From the NCBI GenBank assembly GCA_964533785.1, contig CAZHNG010000106.1:1-18382 (forward strand): DNA of 18,382 nt. Direction: 5' to 3'. Both the position numbers and the translations under genes were made by a program. The notes under the pieces were generated by a model that saw nothing but the letters and a program-made list of their open reading frames with translations, was not told the DNA's origin and did no database searches. The DNA is from JANQRV01 sp964533785 (GTDB lineage: Bacteria > Bacteroidota > Bacteroidia > Chitinophagales > Saprospiraceae). Each line of letters begins with the position of its first letter. Position 1 is the first letter of the stretch. Shown here piece after piece: positions 7,139 through 13,970 of the stretch.

Positions 7139-7544
7139 AATGGAGTTAGGTTTATTCTTCAAGGCTTCGCCTTTCGAATGTTTATTAACNNNNNNNNNNN
7201 NNNNNNNNNNNNNNNNNNNNNNNNNNNNNNNNNNNNNNNNNNNNNNNNNNNNNNNNNNNNNNNNNNNNNNNNNNNNNNNNNNNNNNNNNATTTGGTTGAA
7301 ACATTAGAGAACATGAAGGAAATGGAGTTAGGTTTATTCTTCAAGGCTTCGCCTTTCGAATGTTTATTAACCACGGAGAGCACGGAGGGCATGGAGTTTT
7401 TTGTTTGTATTTTTCGAGACTTCGTCTCTCAAAATTTGGTTGAAACATTAGAGAACATGAAGGAAATGGAGTTAGGTTTATTCTTCAAAGCTTCGCCTTT
7501 CGAATGTTTATTAACCACGGAGAGCACGGAGCATAGAGTTTTAT
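7139..7544. repeat. 144-bp tandem repeat broken by an assembly gap
   Basis: Three copies of one sequence are visible. A 5'-truncated copy runs 7139-7189 and stops at the gap. A complete unit runs 7290-7433, and a third copy starts at 7434 and diverges soon after the CACGGAG motifs near 7530. The period is exactly 144 bp (ATTTGGTTG at 7290 and 7434; AATGGAG at 7321 and 7465). Where compared, copies 2 and 3 differ by one base (G at 7345, A at 7489). Each unit holds two short hairpins with TTC loops, AAGGC/GCCTT and GAGAC/GTCTC, and the motif ACCACGGAGAGCACGGAG. That motif resembles a dispersed repeat found in many environmental bacteria. The 7103-7715 spacer has no supported gene. Confidence 0.9.
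7190..7289. other. Assembly gap of 100 N
   Basis: Exactly 100 N, the conventional scaffold filler for a gap of unknown length, placed inside the tandem repeat. The repeat is the likely reason the assembler stopped. From the 144-bp period, 51 bases left of the gap and 31 right of it belong to the unit, so the true gap should be 62 bp or 62 plus a multiple of 144. Confidence 0.97.
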
Positions 7545-7599
7545 TGGATCCTGAAATTTCTTGCAGAAGTGATGATATAGATCTATTTTATTTCAGAAA

Positions 7600-7624
7600 T
7601 GTGAAAATATTGATCAATTTCACA
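7600..7624. promoter_or_regulatory. Inverted repeat upstream of the acyltransferase gene
   Basis: TGTGAAA (7600-7606) and TTTCACA (7618-7624) form perfect inverted arms with 11 bp between. The spacer contains most of the palindrome ATTGATCAAT (7609-7618). It lies about 90 bp before the start of the acyltransferase gene. The spacing is too wide for a standard Crp site. It may be an operator or only a chance hairpin. Confidence 0.3.
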
Positions 7625-7715
7625 GAAATTACAGGAAAAACCAGACATTGCACAAGGCTTCATTTGGGTGTTGTGGCAGCCGCAATATCCGAACAGATTA
7701 TAAAACTGATCCAAT

Positions 7716-9011
7716 ATGTTGTATCCAATCGTTCGACCATTGGCAGCGATCGCCATTAAATCCTTTTTCGATAAGATCTATTTGAATAATATGGACCGGG
7801 TACCTAAAGGGAAGCCCGTTATGTTGGTGGCCAACCATCCGACCACTTTTATTGAACCTTGCATCCTCGCTTGTTTCATGGACCGGCCTTTGTATTACCT
7901 GGTTCGGGGAGATTTTTTTAAAAACCCCCTTTTTAGTGCTTTGCTAAAAGATCTGCATATGATTCCCATCTTCCGCATGAAGGATGGTGGCTATGGCAGT
8001 CTGAAGAATAATTATCAAAGTTTCAGTGCTTGCCAGGAATGGTTGTCACAAAACAAAACGGTGATGGTTTTGGCGGAAGGAAGCGCGGTTTATGAAAAAC
8101 GGCTTAGGCCTTTGCGGAAAGGGGCGGCCAGGATCGCTTTGAGCACTTTGGACAGGTATCCGGATCTGGAATTGTACATCGTTCCTGTTGGGGTTAATTT
8201 CACCGATTCTAACCGCTTCGGTTCCCAGGCCATGATCAATTTTGCGGAACCTTTTCTCGCTAAAGATTACATTGAACATTTCAGGGAACACGAAGCAAAA
8301 GCCATCAAAAGTTTTACACAGCGGCTCAAGCAAGGATTGGAACCTAATATTGTCATTATTAGTGAAGAAAAAGACGACTGGCTCGTCAATACTTTGTTGG
8401 ATATGCAACGCAATGATCATCCTGTTGGGAAAATACCGGTCATTGCTGCGGATCTTACGCCGTACCAACGGGAAAAGCATTTGGCGGACCGTATTAACGA
8501 TCTGCCCCAAGCAGAAAAAGATCAATTGAAGGCAGACTGCAAAGATTATGATCGGCAGTTGAGGGATGCTCAATTAGAAGATGAGATCATCGCCCAACCA
8601 GAGCAATTTAGAGCCATTAATCCTGTTGTTGGCTGGTTGGGAAGTATTCCTGCTGCCCTCGGTCTACTACTGAATGCCTTGCCACTACTTTTAATAAAAT
8701 ACATCGTGAACAATAAAGTGGTCTACAATGAATTTTTTGGTTCCGTAAGAATTGCGGCAACCCTGGGCAGCTTTCTAATTTACTATTTATTGTTACTACT
8801 GTTCCTTCCGTTATTTTTTGGATGGAACGGGTTTTTGTCCTGGTTTGCTTTTCCGGTTTTAGGTTATATTACTTTAGCCTATTATCCTTTTTTTAAGAAA
8901 TGGCGTTTGAAAAAGCAATATCGTAAGACACCGCAAGCATTGTTGGAAGCGCTGGTGAGGCAGCGAAAGGAAATTATGGGAAAGGTGGAAGCGTTAGAGG
9001 CTGTCTCATAA
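7716..9011 (+). CDS. PlsC-type acyltransferase with C-terminal membrane domain
   Basis: A 431-residue protein with an N-terminal lysophospholipid/glycerol-phosphate acyltransferase domain, predicted to act at the inner membrane in lipid synthesis or remodelling. Motif I is VANHPTTFIEP (38-48). His41 is present, but the usual HX4D Asp is represented by Glu47, placed further along. Motif II is around YLVRGDFFKNP (61-71), motif III is AEGSAVYEKRLRPLRKGAARIAL (120-142) and motif IV is YIVPVGVNF (154-162). After a polar, charged linker (about 200-300) come hydrophobic segments at about 305-330, 343-369 and 372-392, then a basic tail. The exact acyl acceptor is unknown. No neighbour points to a pathway. 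The start at 7716 fits motif I distance and follows the repeat region. Confidence 0.85.
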   Translation: MLYPIVRPLAAIAIKSFFDKIYLNNMDRVPKGKPVMLVANHPTTFIEPCILACFMDRPLYYLVRGDFFKNPLFSALLKDLHMIPIFRMKDGGYGSLKNNYQSFSACQEWLSQNKTVMVLAEGSAVYEKRLRPLRKGAARIALSTLDRYPDLELYIVPVGVNFTDSNRFGSQAMINFAEPFLAKDYIEHFREHEAKAIKSFTQRLKQGLEPNIVIISEEKDDWLVNTLLDMQRNDHPVGKIPVIAADLTPYQREKHLADRINDLPQAEKDQLKADCKDYDRQLRDAQLEDEIIAQPEQFRAINPVVGWLGSIPAALGLLLNALPLLLIKYIVNNKVVYNEFFGSVRIAATLGSFLIYYLLLLLFLPLFFGWNGFLSWFAFPVLGYITLAYYPFFKKWRLKKQYRKTPQALLEALVRQRKEIMGKVEALEAVS

Positions 9012-9020
9012 GATCCGATC

Positions 9021-9056
9021 AGCAAAATTTTTAGTCTTATAGGTAAAGATTTTGCT
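9021..9056. terminator. Bidirectional hairpin between acyltransferase and rmuC
   Basis: AGCAAAATTTTTA (9021-9033) pairs with TAAAGATTTTGCT (9044-9056): 13 pairs, one of them G-T, around a 10-base loop. It sits between the 3' ends of two convergent genes, where a shared terminator is expected. The stem is A/T-rich and ends in AAAAT/ATTTT tracts rather than being followed by a long T-run. Confidence 0.5.
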
Positions 9057-9087
9057 AGTAGTCCCAAACCACTTCGCGTTAAGTATA

Positions 9088-10416
9088 TCACCTGCCGAGT
9101 AGTTCCCTGGGTAGTTGTTTAGAGGCTTTGGCGCCAAGTTGCTTGATTTTCTCGGCTCTTTCAATTAAAGTATCTCCTTTGCGTTTACCATCAACCAGCT
9201 TATTCATTGCCCGGTGGTAAGCCTGATTAGCATGATCGATTTTATGCCCTACATCTTTGAGGTCTTCCACGAAAGCACAAAACTTATCGTACAACAATCC
9301 GCTTTGCCGGGCGATTTCCTGCACATTATTTTTTTGTTTCTCCTGTCTCCAGATATGTGATACGGTGCGCATAGTGGCCAATAAAGTCGAGTTGGTAACG
9401 ATGACGATATTCTGGTCTAAGGCATCCAATAATATATTTTGGTCTTCTTGCTGGGCAATGGTGAGGGCCGGTTCTATTGGAACAAACATTAAGACATAAT
9501 CAGGAGCATTGATCTGGTAAAGATGATGGTATTTTTTGTTACTTAATTCCTTGACGTGTTTCTTTATAGAATCCAGGTGGGCTTTGAGGTATTCCTGTTG
9601 TTTAGCTTTGTTTTCGGCATTATAAAAACGTTCGTAAGCACTGAGGGAAACTTTGGAATCGATCACCAGGTGCCGGTCGTTGGGTAAATAGATAATGAAA
9701 TCGGGGCGTTTATTTTTCCCGTTAATATCTTGTAGGTTGGCTTGTACTTTGTAGTGCAATTCGGCACTTAAACCCGATTTTTCCAACAATAGCTGCAATT
9801 GCAATTCCCCCCAATCTCCTTGAACTTTACTCTTGCCTCTTAAGGCCTTTGCCAGATTATTAGCATCCTGGCTGAGTTGCGTATTGAGTAACTGTAAATG
9901 TTCCAGCTCTTTTTTCAATGAGATCCGGTCTTTGGTTTCTTCCAGGAATCGTTTTTCTACCTGATCTTCAAAAGATTTGATCTTATCCCCCAGGGGAAGT
10001 AAAAGCTCGGACAATTTCTTCCAGTTTTGCTCGGTAAATTTCTGGCTTTTCTCTTCCAGTAAACGATTAGCCAGTACTTCAAATTCAGCTTTTGATTGCT
10101 CGTGCCATTCGATGGCTTCCCATTTTTGTTGTTCGAGTTGTTGTTCGAGGTGAAGGATCTTTTGTTGGCTGCCGGCATTGTTTGCCGTTAAGGATTTAAT
10201 TTCATCGTTCTTCTCATTTACCTCCGCTTGCAAAACATCCGCTTTTTCCTGTAAGTTATCGAATAGCGCTTTGCCAACAAAATGTTCTTTTAGCTCGTTT
10301 TTGGCCAGGTAAGCTTTGTTCAACCATAGTCTGGCCAATAACCAGCCGATCAGCACTCCGATGGTTATGCCCAGTAATAAAAATAGTACCAGTAGGCTAA
10401 TCGACTCTTCTTGCAT
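9088..10416 (-). CDS. rmuC: RmuC family DNA recombination protein
   Basis: RmuC proteins are membrane-anchored, predicted nucleases that limit rearrangement at inverted repeats. In this 442-residue protein a transmembrane helix covers about 7-31. A long charged coiled coil covers about 50-180 (Gln/Glu/Lys-rich, for example QQKILHLEQQLEQQK). The RmuC domain runs from about 195 to 425. It begins with KVQGDWGELQLQLLLEKSGL (197-216), and RPDFIIYLPN (237-246) with VIDSKVSL (251-258) forms the PD-(D/E)XK-like core. The TNSTLLATMRTVSHIWRQEKQ stretch (341-361) is also typical. Length and order agree with the family. A monocistronic unit is likely, with its own promoter upstream. Confidence 0.95.
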   Translation of the reverse strand: MQEESISLLVLFLLLGITIGVLIGWLLARLWLNKAYLAKNELKEHFVGKALFDNLQEKADVLQAEVNEKNDEIKSLTANNAGSQQKILHLEQQLEQQKWEAIEWHEQSKAEFEVLANRLLEEKSQKFTEQNWKKLSELLLPLGDKIKSFEDQVEKRFLEETKDRISLKKELEHLQLLNTQLSQDANNLAKALRGKSKVQGDWGELQLQLLLEKSGLSAELHYKVQANLQDINGKNKRPDFIIYLPNDRHLVIDSKVSLSAYERFYNAENKAKQQEYLKAHLDSIKKHVKELSNKKYHHLYQINAPDYVLMFVPIEPALTIAQQEDQNILLDALDQNIVIVTNSTLLATMRTVSHIWRQEKQKNNVQEIARQSGLLYDKFCAFVEDLKDVGHKIDHANQAYHRAMNKLVDGKRKGDTLIERAEKIKQLGAKASKQLPRELLGR

Positions 10417-10455
10417 CAGTTAAAGTTGGATAAAAACGAAAACTTGTTCATCCTG

Positions 10456-10487
10456 CAATTATAACACAATAAGTAGTCAAAAGCAAT
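10456..10487 (-). promoter_or_regulatory. Candidate promoter of rmuC
   Basis: Read on the minus strand, ATTG (10487-10484), 20 bp, then TATAATTG (10463-10456). This is close to the Bacteroidota sigma-factor consensus TTTG-N19-21-TAnnTTTG, with one mismatch in each box. The predicted start of transcription lies about 30-35 bp before the rmuC ATG at 10416. Confidence 0.4.
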
Positions 10488-10548
10488 TATCAAACAGATT
10501 TTTTCATTAGACTTGTCCGCCGAACATGTTTATTATTTGAAAATTGAT

Positions 10549-10592
10549 CCCAAATGCCAGAAGACCATTGTACATAGCCTTCTGAGCTTGGG
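10549..10592 (-). terminator. Hairpin ending the metal-efflux operon
   Basis: CCCAA (10549-10553) and CAGAAG (10558-10563) pair with CTTCTG (10579-10584) and TTGGG (10588-10592), giving an interrupted 11-bp stem. In the direction of transcription it begins 8 bp after the stop of the last operon gene and is followed by ATCAATTTTC. Position supports termination; the T-run is weak. Confidence 0.45.
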
Positions 10593-10599
10593 AAATGAA

Positions 10600-10863
10600 T
10601 TAGTGATTATGGCCATCCTTGGTATGTTCTGACTGTTCTACATAAGCCATTCCACAGACCGGGCACTTTCCAGGCTCTTCGCTTCCGCTTCCTTCACAGT
10701 GCATAGGACAAACATAGGCAGCATTGTATTCCTTCCCTTCACCATGGTTGGCTTCGGTTTGGGTGGCATCGGCACTATTACCTTCATTGGAACCGCAAGC
10801 CGAAGCGAAAATCGCCAGGCAGAAAAATACAGCTACTAAGCCAGTTGATTTTAATAACTTCAT
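10600..10863 (-). CDS. Lipoprotein with heavy-metal-binding domain
   Basis: An 87-residue protein, last gene of the efflux operon, 24 bp after the adaptor gene. The signal peptide ends in a clear lipobox FASAC, so Cys23 should be lipidated. After an Asn/Glu/His-rich linker comes a heavy-metal-binding domain of the kind found at the N-terminus of CusB proteins. It has YVCPMHCEGSGSEEPGKC (50-67) with Cys52, His55 and Cys56, and CPVCGMAYV (67-75) with Cys67 and Cys70. The tail is His-rich (HTKDGHNH). It probably binds Cu(I)/Ag(I) in the periplasm and hands it to the pump. That role is inferred from the context. Confidence 0.9.
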   Translation of the reverse strand: MKLLKSTGLVAVFFCLAIFASACGSNEGNSADATQTEANHGEGKEYNAAYVCPMHCEGSGSEEPGKCPVCGMAYVEQSEHTKDGHNH

Positions 10864-10887
10864 TTTCTAAAATTTTAATGATGTAAA

Positions 10888-12717
10888 TTAATGGTTATGA
10901 ATGTTCCGAGAAGGGTCTTCCGAGGACTCCACCGGCATGTTTTTAAAATCTTTTGTGATTGTTTCTTCTATAATTCCACAAGTCAGCATTTTATCGCCGA
11001 AATAAGGGTTTCTGATCTCTTCTGCATCGCTAATCCAGTCAGCGCCGGTATAGTCGAAAGCCATCGGGCAATGTTGGATGTAAAAGGTATCCTCCGTAAT
11101 CCCAAAAACCTTGATGGTGTTGATCAAGGCTTGCGACAGAAAATCGAATTGTTTGCGTTGCTCCTCTACATCTTCCAAGGCTCTAATTTGTTGACCGTGT
11201 GCCTGCAGGGCATCCAATTGTTCCATCCAATACTCATGACTGTCAGATTGAACCTTATCTTTTAAGAGTGACCGATCAACCCCGGACAGGGATTCGAGAA
11301 ACTGCGCTGCGCTTTCCCGGGCTTGAACATTATCGGTAAGGACCAATGCGTCTTTTAATGCCAGATAGTCTTTGATAACTTCTGCAAGCTGCTCCTTAAA
11401 AGCTTTTGGCGTATTTTCAGTATAGTCTGGCAAATGCTGGGTATGATCGACGCCTTCAAGCCTTACGTTTTTGTTCATCATACTTGCCTGGTTATTGAGT
11501 TGGGCGGCTGCATCAATAGCAAAGTTCCCATAGGTGACCACTTCTTCTCCGGGCTCTAGTCCATCTTCTACGAGGTAATGTTCTCCCACCCGTTCTCCTA
11601 TTGCTATCTCCCTGTATTGGAAAGAAGGAATGATCCTATCGGGAACTTTAACATAAACGACGGATCGCGGACCTGTCCATAGGATCGCGGACTTTGGTAC
11701 CAATAATTGCTCAGTAGTGGTTATTGGAGCCTGCAAAGTACCCCTGACGAACATCTCCGGTTTCAGCAAATTGCCGCTATTGCGGAGCTCCCCCCTTAGA
11801 GAGGCTACCCTCGTTGCCGGATCAATGGCCGGATCGATAAAACTGATCCGGGTTGTAAACGTCCGGTTGGGGACTGCTTGAGTTGTAAACTGAATCCGGT
11901 CTCCAACTTTGATGGAAGCCAGGTCTTCCTCATAAGCATCAAAAAGCACCCATATTCGATCCAGGTTGGTGATATCGAACAATACTTCTCCTTGCTTCAC
12001 GTAATCTCCCACTGCTATTCTACGGTTGGTGACCACACCAGAGGCATCAGCTAAAACCGTAAAGGTTTCCCGGATTTGTCCGCTTTTTTCGATCGATCGA
12101 ATTTGTTCTGCCGGGATTTTCCAATATTCCAGTTTCTTTCGAGCGGCTTTTACTAAATCAGCATTAACATCCTTTAATTTGATGGCCTCCAGCAATTCCT
12201 GCTGAGCGGTCACTAATTCCGGAGAATAGAGGGTAGCTAGTTGTTGGCCCTTTTTTACCTGTTCTCCTGTAAAAGTGACGAATAGTTTTTCTATGCGGCC
12301 GGGAATATGAGCGACCTGACTGGCCGTAAGTCTTTCATCCTCTTTTATTTTTCCCGAAAGGGTAAAGTTTTTTTCAGCGATGCCGGTGGCGCCGATAACC
12401 GTTGTCTCTACCTGGGCTAATTTTACAGCCTCTGCAGTCATCTCCAAGACCAATGGATCCTGAGAAGTCGTTTCTTCTAAGGGGATCAGGTCCATTCCGC
12501 AAATAGGGCAGTCCCCCGGCTCATTCTGCCTGATCTGGGGATGCATCGAACAGGTCCATCGTTGATCTTCTCCGGCAGCTTGAGTAGTTTCTGAAGAATG
12601 ATCGTGTGCTGATGAATTGGAGATCTCTTTTGATTGTTTTCCAAAAAGCAGATAACCTATCCCCAAACCAACAATTATGCCGGTCAGTGCGATCAGAATT
12701 ATTTTATTGTTCTTCAT
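10888..12717 (-). CDS. CusB-type RND efflux adaptor with metal-binding N-terminus and DUF3347
   Basis: Periplasmic adaptor that links the RND pump to the outer-membrane channel, 609 residues. An N-terminal membrane anchor or signal (about 5-25) precedes a His-containing linker. A heavy-metal-binding domain follows, with WTCSMHPQIRQ (54-64) and GDCPICGMDLIP (68-79). The HlyD/CusB core runs from about 115 to 415: VAHIPGRIEKLFV for the lipoyl half, a helical hairpin at about 165-205, and the IWVLFDAYEEDL barrel (255-266). The C-terminal DUF3347 domain spans about 440-590, with KDYLALKDALVLTD (449-462), HCPMAFDYTGADWISD (549-564) and EIRNPYFGDKMLTCG (567-581). DUF3347 supplies further Cys/Met/His ligands (Cys550, Met552, Met577, Cys580). 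The gene is 10 bp after the TolC-type gene and cotranscribed. Substrate Cu/Ag is inferred from CusA relatedness. Confidence 0.93.
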   Translation of the reverse strand: MKNNKIILIALTGIIVGLGIGYLLFGKQSKEISNSSAHDHSSETTQAAGEDQRWTCSMHPQIRQNEPGDCPICGMDLIPLEETTSQDPLVLEMTAEAVKLAQVETTVIGATGIAEKNFTLSGKIKEDERLTASQVAHIPGRIEKLFVTFTGEQVKKGQQLATLYSPELVTAQQELLEAIKLKDVNADLVKAARKKLEYWKIPAEQIRSIEKSGQIRETFTVLADASGVVTNRRIAVGDYVKQGEVLFDITNLDRIWVLFDAYEEDLASIKVGDRIQFTTQAVPNRTFTTRISFIDPAIDPATRVASLRGELRNSGNLLKPEMFVRGTLQAPITTTEQLLVPKSAILWTGPRSVVYVKVPDRIIPSFQYREIAIGERVGEHYLVEDGLEPGEEVVTYGNFAIDAAAQLNNQASMMNKNVRLEGVDHTQHLPDYTENTPKAFKEQLAEVIKDYLALKDALVLTDNVQARESAAQFLESLSGVDRSLLKDKVQSDSHEYWMEQLDALQAHGQQIRALEDVEEQRKQFDFLSQALINTIKVFGITEDTFYIQHCPMAFDYTGADWISDAEEIRNPYFGDKMLTCGIIEETITKDFKNMPVESSEDPSRNIHNH

Positions 12718-12727
12718 TTTTTCTTTT

Positions 12728-13966
12728 TTAAAATGTGATATACTGTTCTATAGTAGCCTGAGCGATCTGGCTTTGCACAATGGCTTTTAAACTTTTAAGA
12801 TCATAATCCACCAATTCATTTTCCAGGCGGAGCAATTCTTCAAAATTGTTCCCCGAAGCGCTGTAGTCTGTTTGCAAGATCTGAATGGCGGCTTTCGTCG
12901 TTACGATTTGTTCGGTATACAGTTCCTGTCGTAACCGGGCGGTCTCATGATCGGCATAGGCTTTTTCGATCAGGGCTAGAAAACGGGTTTCCTGATCTGA
13001 TTTTCGATTTTCGAGGGCGGCGATTTTTAGGTTTTCTTCCCTTGTTTTTGCCTGGTATTTTTCACGCCATATTGGAATACTGACCTTGGCGCTTATCTGA
13101 AAAATATCCCTTCCATTATTGAGGGGCTCAGCATCTGATCTGGGATTCACTAATATGTAATCAACCCCCAGGCCTAAGGAGGGCTTGCCTTCCAATTCAT
13201 TGAGTTCAATAGCTCTTCTTGATGCTTCTTGTTGCAGCGCGAACATCCTGATCATGGGGTGGTTATTGCGGATGTGATTCAATAAAGTGTCTTTGTTGTA
13301 AGGCATTGAGGCAAACTCAAGGTTTTCTTCAACTTCCACCGGTGTTGTGAGCGGGCGATTTAAAAGTTGATTGAGATCAGCCAGCGGCTTTTCTTCTTGG
13401 TTAGCCAGAATGACTAATTCTTGTTCCAACTCCTGAATTTTTAGGTCTACTCGTAAGACATCTACCGAATTGCCTTTTCCACTTTCCACCTTAGCCAATG
13501 CCAATCGACGCAGGGTTTCTAAAATTCTGATGTTTTGCCGGATTATATTTTGGGTAGCCCGGATTTCGTAGAGCTCGAAATAAGAAGTTTTTACCTGATA
13601 CTGCAATTCAAGCTCAGTACTGGATGCCCTTTCCAATAATGACCTTGCATTAGCTAATGCCAATTCTTCTCTTGCATCCAATGTCCCGAACCAGGGAAAC
13701 ATCTGAGAAGCACCAATCCTTGCCTGTTGTGCTCCTAGACGAGTCTCGACCGGAGCAACAAATGCACCAACGGCAATTTCTGGGTTGTTTAACTGATTTA
13801 CCTGTGGCCCTTTTTCCAGAGCGGCCAGATATTCCTGGTGTAAAGCCTTTAATTCCAGGTTGTTGTTCCTGGCAAGATCCAGCAAATCTGGAAGTTGTTG
13901 TCCACTCATTGTCAAGGGAGCAAAGAGTATAAATAGACTTAATGGTATGATGATCTGATTGTGCAT
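12728..13966 (-). CDS. TolC-family outer-membrane efflux channel
   Basis: A 412-residue outer-membrane efflux protein, the exit duct of the tripartite pump. The start chosen is the ATG at 13964-13966, which begins MHNQIIIPLSLFILFAP, a signal peptide cut near MSGQQ. The frame is open further upstream to 14110, but that part overlaps the pump gene and would hide the signal. Two repeated OEP domains are visible. The first runs from LPDLLDLARNNNLELKAL (about 25-42) through the long helices ending near LADLNQLLNRPL. The second starts at KDTLLNHIRNNHPMIRMF and includes FQISAKVSIPIW and a final helical stretch. The protein ends in Phe. It lies 4 bp after the pump gene stop, so it is tightly coupled. 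Confidence 0.93.
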   Translation of the reverse strand: MHNQIIIPLSLFILFAPLTMSGQQLPDLLDLARNNNLELKALHQEYLAALEKGPQVNQLNNPEIAVGAFVAPVETRLGAQQARIGASQMFPWFGTLDAREELALANARSLLERASSTELELQYQVKTSYFELYEIRATQNIIRQNIRILETLRRLALAKVESGKGNSVDVLRVDLKIQELEQELVILANQEEKPLADLNQLLNRPLTTPVEVEENLEFASMPYNKDTLLNHIRNNHPMIRMFALQQEASRRAIELNELEGKPSLGLGVDYILVNPRSDAEPLNNGRDIFQISAKVSIPIWREKYQAKTREENLKIAALENRKSDQETRFLALIEKAYADHETARLRQELYTEQIVTTKAAIQILQTDYSASGNNFEELLRLENELVDYDLKSLKAIVQSQIAQATIEQYITF

Positions 13967-13970
13967 GACG

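Noticed and set aside
7139..7544. CRISPR array
   Set aside because: The repeats are directly adjacent 144-bp units with no unique spacers, and no cas gene is nearby.
7178..7759. Open frame of 193 codons through the tandem repeat and gap
   Set aside because: About a third of it is gap filler, and the rest is the 144-bp repeat plus non-conserved sequence. It overlaps the start of the acyltransferase gene in another frame and shows no domain. It stays open mainly because the period is a multiple of three.
8046..8573. 175-codon frame antisense to the acyltransferase
   Set aside because: It lies wholly inside a well-supported gene on the opposite strand and shows no recognisable motif.
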